From Elusimicrobiota bacterium (GTDB lineage Bacteria; CG03; SLGR01; JAFGSA01): 64,000 nt of DNA. Of the stretch, positions 19,355 to 28,267 are shown piece after piece. The stretch is taken from assembly GCA_016934855.1 (NCBI GenBank), contig JAFGSA010000053.1, positions 1 to 64,000 on the forward strand, read 5' to 3'. Each line of letters starts with the position of its first letter. Within the stretch, counting starts at the first letter, position 1. Under the pieces are notes generated by a model. That model searched no databases and had not been told where the DNA came from. It saw only the letters and a program-made list of their open reading frames with translations. The position numbers and the translations under genes are program-made.

Positions 19355-22300
19355 ATGCCGATCATGAGAAGAAAAAAAAGGACCGTCTCCGCAGCGGTTA
19401 TAATATCCGGGATGATTTTCCTGGCCGTCTTTATTTATGTCAAGAGCCATAAATTCACTTCGTATGTGAAAATGCTGGTCAAATCGGAAGCTTCAAAAGC
19501 TCTTGGAAATCCTGTGGAAATAGACAGCATCAATACCGATATATTCAACCAGGTCGTTCTTAAAAATGTTGTCGTCTATGACGGAAACACGTCGGAAAAA
19601 CTGATCGGGATAAGCAGGGTAAAAATAAAATATTCATTTATAAAGTTTATCAAGAAGATAAAAAGTCTTAACAGCCTGATAAGGGAGATAACGTTATACA
19701 GGCCGCATTTCATCGTTGTCAGAGGAGAAGACGGCAGGATATCCGTAAAAGGGCTCGAGAAAATAGCGGGCAGCGTGTCAGGAGAAAAAGGGGAAAGCTT
19801 TCCGCCCTGGAAACTGAACATGTCAAAAGGTACGGCAGTGATCGAACAAACGCAGGCGGGGGGCGCAGCCCACAGGATAGGCGATCTGGACATCAGCATC
19901 TCGCTCGGCGGGTACCCTGAGATACATTGCGTATCTTCGTTCGAAATAGACGATATACGGGGCAAAGTAGGGGTAGAAGCGCAATACCACGCATTGTCGG
20001 GAAGTTTCGTCAGCTGGGTGACTCTGAAGAATATGGATATGGGCAGCATGGGAAAGATAAAGCTCGGGAACAGGGAAGTGATGTTCACGGGGGGCGCGCT
20101 GTCTTCAAATATAAGGATAGAGGGTAACGCGGAGGAACTGAGAAAAACCCCCTCCGGGATGAAATTATACGGGGATGTCAGGATAGAAGACGCAGAGTCC
20201 GGCATAGGCAGGATACGCACTGCGAGAATAAACGTTTCCCCCGAACGGCTTAAAATAGACAAGGGTGTAGTCGAGCTTGACGGGAATGACATCGGGATCG
20301 ACGGAGAGGTGGTGAACTATTTTTCCGAGCCGGATATTCTGCTTTACGTAAAGGGCTCTTTGCTTGCAGACCAGCTGCTTAAAAGAACCGGCATAAAGGA
20401 AGTGGAAGGGGTATTACATGTTGACGGCATACTGAGGGGGAGGATGACAGGTCTGGACGCGAGCGGAAAAATATCCATGGCAGACGGGAGGATATCCAAT
20501 TATAGCGTGAGCGACCTAAACGCTTACGTCGCCTGCAATAAGGACAATATTAAATTCAGTTCCAGCTCGGTCAACCTGGCCGGGGGAAGAATAATATGGG
20601 AGGGAGTCTGGGAGCGCGGAGGGAATATCAGTATCAAGGGGAAAGCCCAGGACCTTTCGATGAAGGAACTGGCGGGCGTAGGGGGGATTGAAGGAAGGAT
20701 AACAGGAGATATCGACGTCAGGGGCCGAGCCGCGTCGCCCGAGATAACCGCGGATATTACTGCTGAAGACATGACGGTCATGGGTAAGGATTTCGGGCAG
20801 GTCTCTATAAAGGGCGGTTACGGGGGATCGTCTGTCGTCTTCGACGGGTTTACTCTTGATGAAAAGTACAGTATCGGGGGAAGTATAACCCTTGACAGGG
20901 AAGCAAAGATACTGAGATTAAGGGAAATGTACATGAAGGGTACCGGAGAGAGTCAGCTGCGGCTTAGGGGCAGGGTCGATTATCTGCAGAAAAAAGCTGA
21001 CATAGGTATCGAGGCCAAAAAAGTAGATATAGAGGAGATAAGGGGTATAAAAAAGAAATATCCTGATTCCGGCGGGAATTTCGATTTCAACGGGAATATA
21101 GCTGTTGACAATGATGTCCTGTCAGTAAAAGGAAATATCGGGACGCGGAATTTCACGGTAGAAGACGACAGCTATACCATAACCTGCGATTTCACGGCAA
21201 ATTCAGGCCGGAAAGAGGCTGCGCGCATCGCGATCTCTGATCTGAATATGAATGATTTCCTAAGAGGCAGTATGTCTCTTGAAAACAATGGCAGCGGGTA
21301 CAGGCTTGTAACTTCTTCTGTGTCGTTTATTTCTGCGGACCTGCGCAAGCTGCTGAAGATATTCCGCAAAGACAATATCAAGGTAACTGGAGGCAGCGTA
21401 AGCGGCTTTTTTACCATGGCCGCTGATAAGGGCGCAGGTGAAGTGAAAGTAAGCGGTCTGGAAATTGCGGATGTAAAAGCGGGCGATCTCGAAGGTATGC
21501 TCATATATTCCGGCGGAGTGCTGAGGATTGAAAGGATGGATATATCAAAAGACGGAGGCCGGGCGGATATAAAAGGAAGTATATTCCCTTCGCAGGATAT
21601 CGAGGCGGAATTTTCGGATTATGATCTTGACGGAAGGAAGATCAGCGCCTCTTGTTCCTACTCGGGGAACCGTACCGGCAGGAGCAGCGAAGATATCTAT
21701 GAATTCGAATTAGGGATGTCCGGTTTAATAATAGGAACCGACACCTGGCCCGGGCTTGTGTTGAACGGCAGATACGGGAAGGAAGAGCTGTATACACGGT
21801 TGAAGCTGGGGGATAACATAAAGGGTGAAGTGACGCGTAAAAAGGAAGGGAGAAGGGATATCGTTGAAAGCGATATCTGGTTCAGGGAAATGGATATAAG
21901 GAAGGTCGCGGCTGTCTTCGGGTTGAATTCCGAGATAGAGGGAAGGATTTCCGGAAGCCTCAAGATAATAGGTGATTCCAGGGATCCTCTTTTCATACTC
22001 GACTCTACGATAAAGGACGGCAGATGGCTGGGGATCCCGATAAGCGGCAGCCTGGACCTTGAGACGACCAGCACCGATATGAAGATATCGAACATAAAGG
22101 GGAAGGCGGGTGACAGGGGATATATCGAAATAACCGGGAATGTCAGGGATTCTGTTATGAACCTGCTGGTGAAAATAGAAGGATTGGATTCGCATCTGCT
22201 GCAGGAAAAGCTCAGGAGCATAGGGGATATATACGGGATTTACAACGCAAAGATAGCGCTAAGGGGGGATTACCGGAATCCGTCGGCGGAGCTGGAGCTC

Positions 22301-24454
22301 TCGGGAGAGAATTTGACGGTTGACGGACTGAAGCTGAAGAAGATGGAACTGAAAGCCGGCTATACGAAAGAGAAGACTTCCATAAAGGAACTCAATGCCG
22401 TATTTGATAAAGGCACGGTGACGTTCTCGGACGGAGAAGTCGATATTTCGACGCTGAAGGAGACGCGGATAGACATAAAGGGCAATTTCAGAAACCTTGT
22501 CATCGGACCTCTGACGGTCCTGGGCAGCGGAGGTATCGGCGGGAGTATGGGTTTTGATCCTTTCAGGCTTTCAATAAAGTTCACTCCGCACAATATTCTT
22601 CTCAATAGATACAGCCTCAGGACGGATGTTGATATGGAGTACGAGAATAAAATACTAAGGCTTGATGCCAGGGACGGATTGAAAGCCGATATATCGATAG
22701 GGGAAGGGAAGATCGAGATAAGGGACCTCAGGCTGGAAAAAAGAGAGAAAAGCATCAGCGCCGCGGTCCTTTACCAGAAGGGCGATATAGAAGGCAGCCT
22801 CAAGGCCCGCAACATAGAGATCAACGATATAATCAGGCTGATGAATAACCCGCTGGACTTCCGGGGCTCGGCAGCGCTGGACATCAGGTTCAAAAAGAAG
22901 GGCAAGGAACTATGGAGCCAGGGGAGGGTCTCCCTAAGTAACAGTACTTTTAAGAATATCAATATAGAGCAGATAGAATCGAATTTCTCATATGAAAAAG
23001 GGAACCTGACATTGACCGATACGTATGTCCGTGATCCGGAATACGTAGATATGGATCTGGCGGGAAGGATAGGGACGGATACCGACCTCGAAGTGTCAAT
23101 AGGGAGGCTGTCTCTTTCCATACTGGAACACTTATCGCCCGAGATAAGCAAGGGGAGGGGTTATTTCAGCGGAAGGTATCACCTGAAGGGTTCGCCTAAG
23201 GTCCCGGTAATAAACGGCAGTATCTCTATGCTGGGGGGGAAGATAGACGGAAGGGATATACTCGGCAAGATCAGGGATATCGAATGTTCCATATATGCCG
23301 AGGGCAGCAGGCTGATCCTGAAGGACCTGAGCGCTAACTGGAAACCCGGAATACTGAAAGGCGGCGGTTACGTAGACCTTGCCGTAAGGCCCCTCGACGT
23401 GAATCTGCGGCTTGAAACCGAAGGCAAGAAAGGCATAGCCGTAAAGATACCATATCTGGACATCCCCCAGAGCACGATATTCGGAAGGTATTTGACCCTT
23501 CCTTCCCACGGAGAACCCCGTGGCAGTATATACCTTTACAGGAAAGACGATTATTACTATCTGAAAGGCGACATAGTATTGAATAATACCCATTTTACCT
23601 ATCCGCCGGCCAAGGGCTCCAGGGAAACACCGGCTTCGTCTTTTCTTGACAACCTGGTGCTGGATATCGATCTCAGGGCGGGAGAATCGGTGTGGTACGA
23701 GAACACTTACGCAAGAGTGAAAATATCAGGTGAATCGGGAATGCTGAATTTTAAAAAGTATCCCGGAAAACCCATATTGATAAACGGTGAATTAAGTTCC
23801 GACCAGGGAGAAGTTACATATTTCAACCGTGAATTCAGCGTAAAAGAGGCTCACCTCGTATTCGAAGATACGGTCGAATACCTTACGGCCGTGACGTCCA
23901 CCGACATACAGAGGAAGGTAGATACGGGAGAATGGGACGACGACGTAATACAAATGGTCATACCGCAGGGCAGGATAGCCGACATAGCGCCAAGGTTCAA
24001 TTCTACGAGGTACACGGAAAAGACCACTTCGGAAGAGGCAATGGAGCTTGCTATCGCGGGCGCTGACATGGAAGACCTGAATCAGGCAGAAAGAAACAGC
24101 CTTTTAAGAAAAGAGCTGCTGAGGGCTATAGACGCGAACCTGACATCGCCGATCGTAAAGAACATATTAAAGAGGACCGATCTCATCGATGTGGCCAAGG
24201 TAGACGTCAAGGTAGATGAAGAATCACCCGACAGCAGTATGGCGCTGAAGGGCGCGGGCCTCAGGATAGGAAGGCACGTTACCGACAAGCTCTATATGGG
24301 CTATTATATGGTATTCGGAGGAGTCGAGAATAAGCTCAGCCTGGCCCATGAGCTGGATGTTCTCTACAGGCTTCAGGGGAGCAGGTTCCTGCGGGGGCGT
24401 ATATCCGAAGAAGAGAAGTTCTTCCTGGGTTTCGAGCAGCAGATAAGGTTTTAA
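19355..24454 (+). CDS. TamB/DUF490-like envelope-spanning protein (1699 aa)
   Basis: AsmA/TamB-type protein with one N-terminal membrane anchor (residues about 12-30) and a very long run of beta-strand repeats. It ends in a TamB C-terminal (DUF490) domain: RKYPGKPILINGELSSDQGEV-like sequence and a final barrel-like KFFLGFEQQIRF. Such proteins form hydrophobic-groove bridges between inner and outer membrane, moving phospholipids or assisting outer-membrane assembly. It follows ptsI by 18 bases, with an AAGGAG site overlapping the ptsI stop. No TamA partner is adjacent; a second TamB-like gene with one lies near 45-51 kb. Confidence 0.82.
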   Translation: MPIMRRKKRTVSAAVIISGMIFLAVFIYVKSHKFTSYVKMLVKSEASKALGNPVEIDSINTDIFNQVVLKNVVVYDGNTSEKLIGISRVKIKYSFIKFIKKIKSLNSLIREITLYRPHFIVVRGEDGRISVKGLEKIAGSVSGEKGESFPPWKLNMSKGTAVIEQTQAGGAAHRIGDLDISISLGGYPEIHCVSSFEIDDIRGKVGVEAQYHALSGSFVSWVTLKNMDMGSMGKIKLGNREVMFTGGALSSNIRIEGNAEELRKTPSGMKLYGDVRIEDAESGIGRIRTARINVSPERLKIDKGVVELDGNDIGIDGEVVNYFSEPDILLYVKGSLLADQLLKRTGIKEVEGVLHVDGILRGRMTGLDASGKISMADGRISNYSVSDLNAYVACNKDNIKFSSSSVNLAGGRIIWEGVWERGGNISIKGKAQDLSMKELAGVGGIEGRITGDIDVRGRAASPEITADITAEDMTVMGKDFGQVSIKGGYGGSSVVFDGFTLDEKYSIGGSITLDREAKILRLREMYMKGTGESQLRLRGRVDYLQKKADIGIEAKKVDIEEIRGIKKKYPDSGGNFDFNGNIAVDNDVLSVKGNIGTRNFTVEDDSYTITCDFTANSGRKEAARIAISDLNMNDFLRGSMSLENNGSGYRLVTSSVSFISADLRKLLKIFRKDNIKVTGGSVSGFFTMAADKGAGEVKVSGLEIADVKAGDLEGMLIYSGGVLRIERMDISKDGGRADIKGSIFPSQDIEAEFSDYDLDGRKISASCSYSGNRTGRSSEDIYEFELGMSGLIIGTDTWPGLVLNGRYGKEELYTRLKLGDNIKGEVTRKKEGRRDIVESDIWFREMDIRKVAAVFGLNSEIEGRISGSLKIIGDSRDPLFILDSTIKDGRWLGIPISGSLDLETTSTDMKISNIKGKAGDRGYIEITGNVRDSVMNLLVKIEGLDSHLLQEKLRSIGDIYGIYNAKIALRGDYRNPSAELELSGENLTVDGLKLKKMELKAGYTKEKTSIKELNAVFDKGTVTFSDGEVDISTLKETRIDIKGNFRNLVIGPLTVLGSGGIGGSMGFDPFRLSIKFTPHNILLNRYSLRTDVDMEYENKILRLDARDGLKADISIGEGKIEIRDLRLEKREKSISAAVLYQKGDIEGSLKARNIEINDIIRLMNNPLDFRGSAALDIRFKKKGKELWSQGRVSLSNSTFKNINIEQIESNFSYEKGNLTLTDTYVRDPEYVDMDLAGRIGTDTDLEVSIGRLSLSILEHLSPEISKGRGYFSGRYHLKGSPKVPVINGSISMLGGKIDGRDILGKIRDIECSIYAEGSRLILKDLSANWKPGILKGGGYVDLAVRPLDVNLRLETEGKKGIAVKIPYLDIPQSTIFGRYLTLPSHGEPRGSIYLYRKDDYYYLKGDIVLNNTHFTYPPAKGSRETPASSFLDNLVLDIDLRAGESVWYENTYARVKISGESGMLNFKKYPGKPILINGELSSDQGEVTYFNREFSVKEAHLVFEDTVEYLTAVTSTDIQRKVDTGEWDDDVIQMVIPQGRIADIAPRFNSTRYTEKTTSEEAMELAIAGADMEDLNQAERNSLLRKELLRAIDANLTSPIVKNILKRTDLIDVAKVDVKVDEESPDSSMALKGAGLRIGRHVTDKLYMGYYMVFGGVENKLSLAHELDVLYRLQGSRFLRGRISEEEKFFLGFEQQIRF

Positions 24455-24523
24455 AAGCGGAGCTTGAAAAATAAATAGAATTTTGTATCATATGTAAGAT
24501 ATTAAAAGAATGGTAATGTAAAA

Positions 24524-24877
24524 ATGAACAAAAAAGAAATAGAAAAACTGAGAAAAGAACTGCAACAGCAGAGGTCGGAACTCATCGAAGAACTGGAAAA
24601 GGTAAAAAAGAGAGAAGAATCCTACATGAACAACGAGGTGGGGGATGATATAGACAAAGCCTCGGAAAACATCCAGAGGGAGATACTCTTCTACTTCAGC
24701 GATCATGACAGGCACAGGATGGATGCCATAGATGATGCTCTGCAGAAAATAGATGAGGGAAGATTCGGTATCTGTGAGAGCTGCGGCAAAAAGATAGGAA
24801 GCGACCGCTTGAATGCGATACCATATGCCCGTCTGTGCATCAAATGCAGGCCTACCATAGAAAACAGCGAAGCGTAA
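24524..24877 (+). CDS. DksA/TraR-family zinc-finger protein
   Basis: 117 residues. The N-terminal two-thirds is a charged coiled coil (KEIEKLRKELQQQRSELIEELEKV). The C-terminal four-cysteine zinc finger is CESCGKKI...CIKC. These proteins bind the RNA polymerase secondary channel and modulate transcription with ppGpp. The DksA acidic tip (DxxDxA) is represented only loosely by GDDIDKASE around residues 44-52, so it could be a DksA-like, YocK- or TraR-type protein. It stands alone between TamB and the phosphate operon. Confidence 0.85.
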   Translation: MNKKEIEKLRKELQQQRSELIEELEKVKKREESYMNNEVGDDIDKASENIQREILFYFSDHDRHRMDAIDDALQKIDEGRFGICESCGKKIGSDRLNAIPYARLCIKCRPTIENSEA

Positions 24878-24918
24878 ATCCTTGACTTTACAGGAAAAAG
24901 CCTGTTCCGCAGTAGTCT

Positions 24919-24947
24919 TTGACTGTTCGTCGTTTAAAATATAAAAT
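24919..24947 (+). promoter_or_regulatory. Sigma70-type promoter of the DUF47-PiT-PII group
   Basis: TTGACT at 24919-24924, a 17-base spacer, and TAAAAT at 24942-24947. It lies in the 174-base gap before the DUF47 gene and would give a transcript leader of roughly 95 bases that includes the stem described next. Confidence 0.55.
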
Positions 24948-24978
24948 AAAATAATTATTATAAGGATCCAGAAAGTAG

Positions 24979-25016
24979 ATGCCATGACGGTCGCAAGGTG
25001 CCTTCGTCTGGTACAT
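24979..25016 (+). ncRNA. Stem-loop in the 5' leader of the DUF47-PiT operon
   Basis: ATGCCATGACG (24979-24989) pairs with CGTCTGGTACAT (25005-25016): ten Watson-Crick pairs, with a one-base bulge on the left and a two-base bulge on the right. The 15-base loop contains the self-complementary AAGGTGCCTT. It sits between the predicted promoter and the GGAGG ribosome site at about 25040. It matches no riboswitch consensus I can recall. It may be a protein-binding leader or an unknown cis element. Confidence 0.4.
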
Positions 25017-25051
25017 GCGTTCATAAATAAACGTGGTCCGGAGGTAGAATC

Positions 25052-25705
25052 ATGCTCGGAAATAAAAAGGAAAAAGAAGTAAAAGATCTTATCATGGAGC
25101 ATCTCAAAAAAGTCGAAGAGACGCTCGATAACATGTTCACGGCCAGCGAACATTACATAAACGGAGAATCCGAATGCGCCCGGAACGAATCATACCAGGT
25201 GCACCTTCTGGAGACGGAGGCGGATACGAAAAGAAGGGAAGTCATAGAAAAACTGTATTTAGGGGCATTCATGCCGATATTGAGGGACGACCTGGTCAGG
25301 CTTATAGCGCATCAGGACAAGATAGCTGACAGGGCGGAAAGCTGCTGTGATTTCTGCCTGTCGCAGCGTCCCAGACTGCCTGATGAGTACAAGGATAAAT
25401 TCCTGGAGCTGCTCAAGGCTTCTGTAGACACCTATAAGCCCTATAAGGAAGCCATAGAGCATATGTTCGACCCGAAAAGCGACTATAAGAACCTGAAACA
25501 GCAGATAAAGGAAGTTAATACCAAGGAAGAAATAGCAGACACCGTAGAATGGCAGCTTACGAAAGACATATTCGCGTCGGAGAAGATAGACCTGGCCCAT
25601 AAGATGCATCTTCATGAATATATTTTTCATATAGTTTCCATATCAGACGTAATAGAGGATGCGGCTGACGATATAGACAGAATAATCGTAAAACAGCAAG
25701 TATAG
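25052..25705 (+). CDS. DUF47 (PhoU-like) phosphate-transport accessory protein
   Basis: 217 residues, all-helical, of the DUF47/PhoU-divergent family that is encoded next to PiT-type phosphate carriers. The conserved region includes HQDKIADRAESCCDF near the middle, with acidic metal-binding residues, and the C-terminal DVIEDAADDIDRIIV. It likely regulates or couples the adjacent transporter at the cytoplasmic face. A GGAGGTAG site precedes the ATG. The stop codon is a single UAG that stays in frame with the following PiT gene. Confidence 0.87.
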   Translation: MLGNKKEKEVKDLIMEHLKKVEETLDNMFTASEHYINGESECARNESYQVHLLETEADTKRREVIEKLYLGAFMPILRDDLVRLIAHQDKIADRAESCCDFCLSQRPRLPDEYKDKFLELLKASVDTYKPYKEAIEHMFDPKSDYKNLKQQIKEVNTKEEIADTVEWQLTKDIFASEKIDLAHKMHLHEYIFHIVSISDVIEDAADDIDRIIVKQQV

Positions 25706-25711
25706 ACAGCA

Positions 25712-26185
25712 TTGTTCCTTGAATTCATACCAGGCTTATATATGGGGCGGGGGCTGGGGGCTGACGATGCTGCGAATGTATTCGGTCCGCAGGCATACTC
25801 GGGCACGATATCCTATAAATGGGCTATAAGGCTGACGGCAGTATTCGTTCTGGGGGCTGTGCTGGGCGGTATCGCCATAGCCATAGGGGTTATAACATAC
25901 TCCAGGAACGTAATGGAGACGGTGGGTAAAGGTATAACCGTTCTTGACCCTTTCAGCGCGCTCGTGACCATAATCAGCGCGGCGGGTATCCTTCATATAT
26001 TCGCGCAGGTAGGGATACCCGTATCGTCATCGCAGGCCGCGGTAATGGGGGTCGGTATGTTGAAGGGTGCCCAGCCAGTCAGTTATAAAAGGCCCCTGCA
26101 GATATCCATAGGATGGATAGCGACACTGGGGGTTACTATAATCCTGTCTGCGGCGATAGCCTATTCGTATATCAAAATATCATGA
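25712..26185 (+). CDS. Half-size PiT-family phosphate transporter
   Basis: Only 157 residues, against about 330 or more for standard PiT carriers, which are internal duplications. It has one repeat unit: GLYMGRGLGADDAANVFG (the GANDVAN signature with Asp for Asn at the third position), about four membrane segments, and PVSSSQAAVMGVG (the PVSTTHAIVG signature). The start is TTG six bases after the DUF47 stop and in the same frame; an ATG at 25742 would remove part of the first helix. A half-size carrier would have to work as a dimer. No second half is found nearby. Confidence 0.72.
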   Translation: MFLEFIPGLYMGRGLGADDAANVFGPQAYSGTISYKWAIRLTAVFVLGAVLGGIAIAIGVITYSRNVMETVGKGITVLDPFSALVTIISAAGILHIFAQVGIPVSSSQAAVMGVGMLKGAQPVSYKRPLQISIGWIATLGVTIILSAAIAYSYIKIS

Positions 26186-26210
26186 ACCTATTCAAGGAGA
26201 CGTGAAAATC

Positions 26211-26525
26211 ATGGAATTCAAACTTATAACATGTATAGTACAGAGGGGAAAAGCGGATAAAGCGGTAGACGCCGCGATGAAGGCCGGCGCGCAGGGAGCA
26301 ACTATATTCTATGCCAGGGGAACGGGAGTGAGGCAGAAGCTCGGTTTTATCGGCAGACTGATACAGGCCGAAAAGGAAGTCATAATAATCGCTGTAAGGG
26401 AGGACCAGCAGGAGAATGTTTTCGGAGCTCTCACTGATGCGGCGAAGCTCGATCGGCCGGGACAGGGATTCGCTTTTCTCCACACAATAGAAAAAGCGGT
26501 AGGGTTCATAACCGAAGATAAATGA
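26211..26525 (+). CDS. PII-superfamily signalling protein
   Basis: 104 residues from the ATG with AAGGAGA ten bases upstream; the in-frame GTG at 26202 lies too close to that site. The ferredoxin-like PII fold is suggested by MEFKLITCIVQRGKADKAVDAAMKAG and the IAVREDQQENVFGAL region. The canonical GlnB T-loop with uridylylated Tyr51 and the ADP/ATP-binding B-loop are not clear. It is therefore a PII-like protein, not GlnB/GlnK. Its place after a phosphate carrier and before an unknown membrane protein suggests control of a transporter. Confidence 0.75.
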   Translation: MEFKLITCIVQRGKADKAVDAAMKAGAQGATIFYARGTGVRQKLGFIGRLIQAEKEVIIIAVREDQQENVFGALTDAAKLDRPGQGFAFLHTIEKAVGFITEDK

Positions 26526-27244
26526 ATATAGGAAAGATCGTCCCGACGCTTCTGATCGCGGCCGTACTCGTCTACGGAAACAGCCTGATAGAAAAGAACA
26601 GGCCGACGAGAGAACAGATGAGGAAATGCATAAGCGCCGTGAAGAAGATAAATGCCGGAGAGGCCGCGAAGGTCACGACCGAAGAGAAAGAAGTGATAAA
26701 CCTGTGGAAGATAGACTATAAAAGACTGTCGGGGAAAGAATCTCCTGTCTTCACCGGGGTTTTCGCCTCGGTTATGGAAAAGACAGAAGCGCTCATCCCC
26801 AGGATCAAGTTTAACAGGACACCGAAGGAAATCGGCGAAGGGCTCTACCTGTTTTACCTGGAGTTCCTCACATTTTTTATGCATTATCACGTTTATTATG
26901 CCGCTGCAGGATTTCTGCTTCTGATCGTCAGTGTTCTGCTCACTTCATTAAAACTGTTTTCGGCCGCTTCACTGCTCTCGAGGCTGGGGTTCCTCGTAAG
27001 CCGCTTATGTCTTAGCGGCGCGGCAGTGATATTGCTCATATCATGGGTGATGATAAAAAAAGGGTTTCTTATAAACACCGGAATAAGCCTTTACTACGGT
27101 CCGGCGGGAGTCCTTATATTCTCATGCATAGCGCTGAAACTGTACGACCCTAATTTCCCCGTCTGGAACCGGGTGCTTAAAAACCTGATATTGCCGGCCG
27201 CGTCATCGTTTATGATGATAGGCAACAGGGTATTTATCAGGTAG
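26522..27244 (+). CDS. Unknown membrane protein linked to PII-like gene
   Basis: 240 residues that I do not recognise. An N-terminal hydrophobic stretch (about 6-20) is followed by a charged soluble region (25-105), then four probable membrane segments at about 115-140, 150-178, 190-208 and 218-238. The start overlaps the PII-like stop by four bases (ATGA), so the two are translationally coupled and probably work together, perhaps as sensor and membrane target. That functional link is inference. Confidence 0.7.
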   Translation: MNIGKIVPTLLIAAVLVYGNSLIEKNRPTREQMRKCISAVKKINAGEAAKVTTEEKEVINLWKIDYKRLSGKESPVFTGVFASVMEKTEALIPRIKFNRTPKEIGEGLYLFYLEFLTFFMHYHVYYAAAGFLLLIVSVLLTSLKLFSAASLLSRLGFLVSRLCLSGAAVILLISWVMIKKGFLINTGISLYYGPAGVLIFSCIALKLYDPNFPVWNRVLKNLILPAASSFMMIGNRVFIR

Positions 27245-27266
27245 AAATCCGACTGAAGGGAGTATC

Positions 27267-28151
27267 ATGGATATCGGGTGCTGTACGTCTGGTTTATGCA
27301 GGTTCATGGATATGCGCGATGCGGTCGATCTTATCGGCCGCGCAGGTTTTGATTTTGCGGAGATAAATACAGATACTCCCATCCCGGGGGAGCAGAAAGA
27401 AGCGATATCCTTACTCCTTGGAAAATACGGCATGTCCCTTAATCTTCACGTAAATCTTAATCATATGCTCGGCCAGAGACGATCCGGGGAGAACTCCGAA
27501 CGGGATTCGTCATTCGCCGGCGTGATAGGCGATATTGCCGCCTGGCCGGACCGGGGGCTTCTGAAAACGCTGACATTCGATGCTATATACGGACACCTGC
27601 GCGCAGGGAAAAAAGGTTTTGTCCGGGGCTTCATGAAGAAAATCGGGAAGACTTCGGCAGGCCTGCTGGGAACGGGATATCATTATGATTTTGACAAGGA
27701 AGCTACAGTAAAGATGCTGGACGCCGCGTATGAAGAGACCCCGGTAAAATTTCTGAACATCGGACTTGAGAATTATAATTACGGTACGGCGACCTATCAG
27801 GATTTTCTGAATATCAGAAAGGGACTTCACGGCGGTGAAGGGTTCGGGGTTAACCTGGATATCGGACATCTGAATGTGCAGATGCGGGCGGGGATGATAG
27901 AAATGCCGGTCGATGAATATATCGCGGGGTTTCCGCTTCCTGTGGTTAACGTGCACGCAAACGATAACAACGGGCTTTCGGACAGTCACAGATGCATTGG
28001 CAGGGGAAACATAGATTACGGGCTCGTCCTGGCGGCTCTGCTGAAGAAGGGCGTCCCCGGCATAGCGCTTGAGATCAGCGCAATGACCTGCAGGTCGCTG
28101 AGGAAGGACCTAGCTGTATCGAGAGAAATCATTGAAACGTCCCTGGGCTGA
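27267..28151 (+). CDS. Xylose-isomerase-like TIM-barrel protein
   Basis: 294 residues of the AP endonuclease 2/sugar-phosphate isomerase superfamily. Likely metal ligands are the glutamate in NIGLENYNYG, the Asp/His of NLDIGHLN, the histidine in VVNVHANDNNG and the glutamate in GIALEISAM near the end. Members isomerise or epimerise sugars or nick abasic DNA; substrate cannot be told from sequence. The ATG has an AAGGGAG site. It closes the preceding gene run, with a promoter for padR following. Confidence 0.78.
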   Translation: MDIGCCTSGLCRFMDMRDAVDLIGRAGFDFAEINTDTPIPGEQKEAISLLLGKYGMSLNLHVNLNHMLGQRRSGENSERDSSFAGVIGDIAAWPDRGLLKTLTFDAIYGHLRAGKKGFVRGFMKKIGKTSAGLLGTGYHYDFDKEATVKMLDAAYEETPVKFLNIGLENYNYGTATYQDFLNIRKGLHGGEGFGVNLDIGHLNVQMRAGMIEMPVDEYIAGFPLPVVNVHANDNNGLSDSHRCIGRGNIDYGLVLAALLKKGVPGIALEISAMTCRSLRKDLAVSREIIETSLG

Positions 28152-28159
28152 CAGGGGAC
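28139..28159 (+). terminator. Hairpin over the stop codon of the TIM-barrel gene
   Basis: GTCCCTG (28139-28145) pairs with CAGGGGAC (28152-28159) with one bulged G and a six-base loop. No U-run follows, so it is at best a weak terminator or an mRNA-stabilising end. Confidence 0.25.
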
Positions 28160-28185
28160 AAATGAATCTGTTTCCGGGTGCGGAT

Positions 28186-28213
28186 TTGACAAATCCTTTC
28201 AGTATATTATAAT
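28186..28213 (+). promoter_or_regulatory. Consensus sigma70 promoter of padR-tolC-RND operon
   Basis: TTGACA (28186-28191), a 16-base spacer and TATAAT (28208-28213), a perfect match to both hexamers. It lies 54 bases before the padR ATG, which has an AAAGG ribosome site. It is probably kept in check by the PadR protein it expresses. Confidence 0.75.
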
Positions 28214-28217
28214 TAAG

Positions 28218-28235
28218 ACTATTCTAATTTATAGT
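28218..28235 (+). promoter_or_regulatory. Candidate PadR operator
   Basis: Inverted repeat ACTAT-N8-ATAGT immediately downstream of the -10 box, about where transcription should start. PadR repressors commonly bind such short palindromes and autoregulate, so a bound dimer here would block the promoter. Arms are only five bases. Confidence 0.35.
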
Positions 28236-28267
28236 ATTACCGGGAAAATTATGATAAAGGTAAAAAG

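Noticed and set aside
24878..25051. Riboswitch of a known class in the DUF47 leader
   Set aside because: The stem at 24979-25016 is convincing, but the sequence does not fit the c-di-GMP, fluoride, ykkC or Mn2+ classes I can recall, so it is reported only as an unclassified leader.
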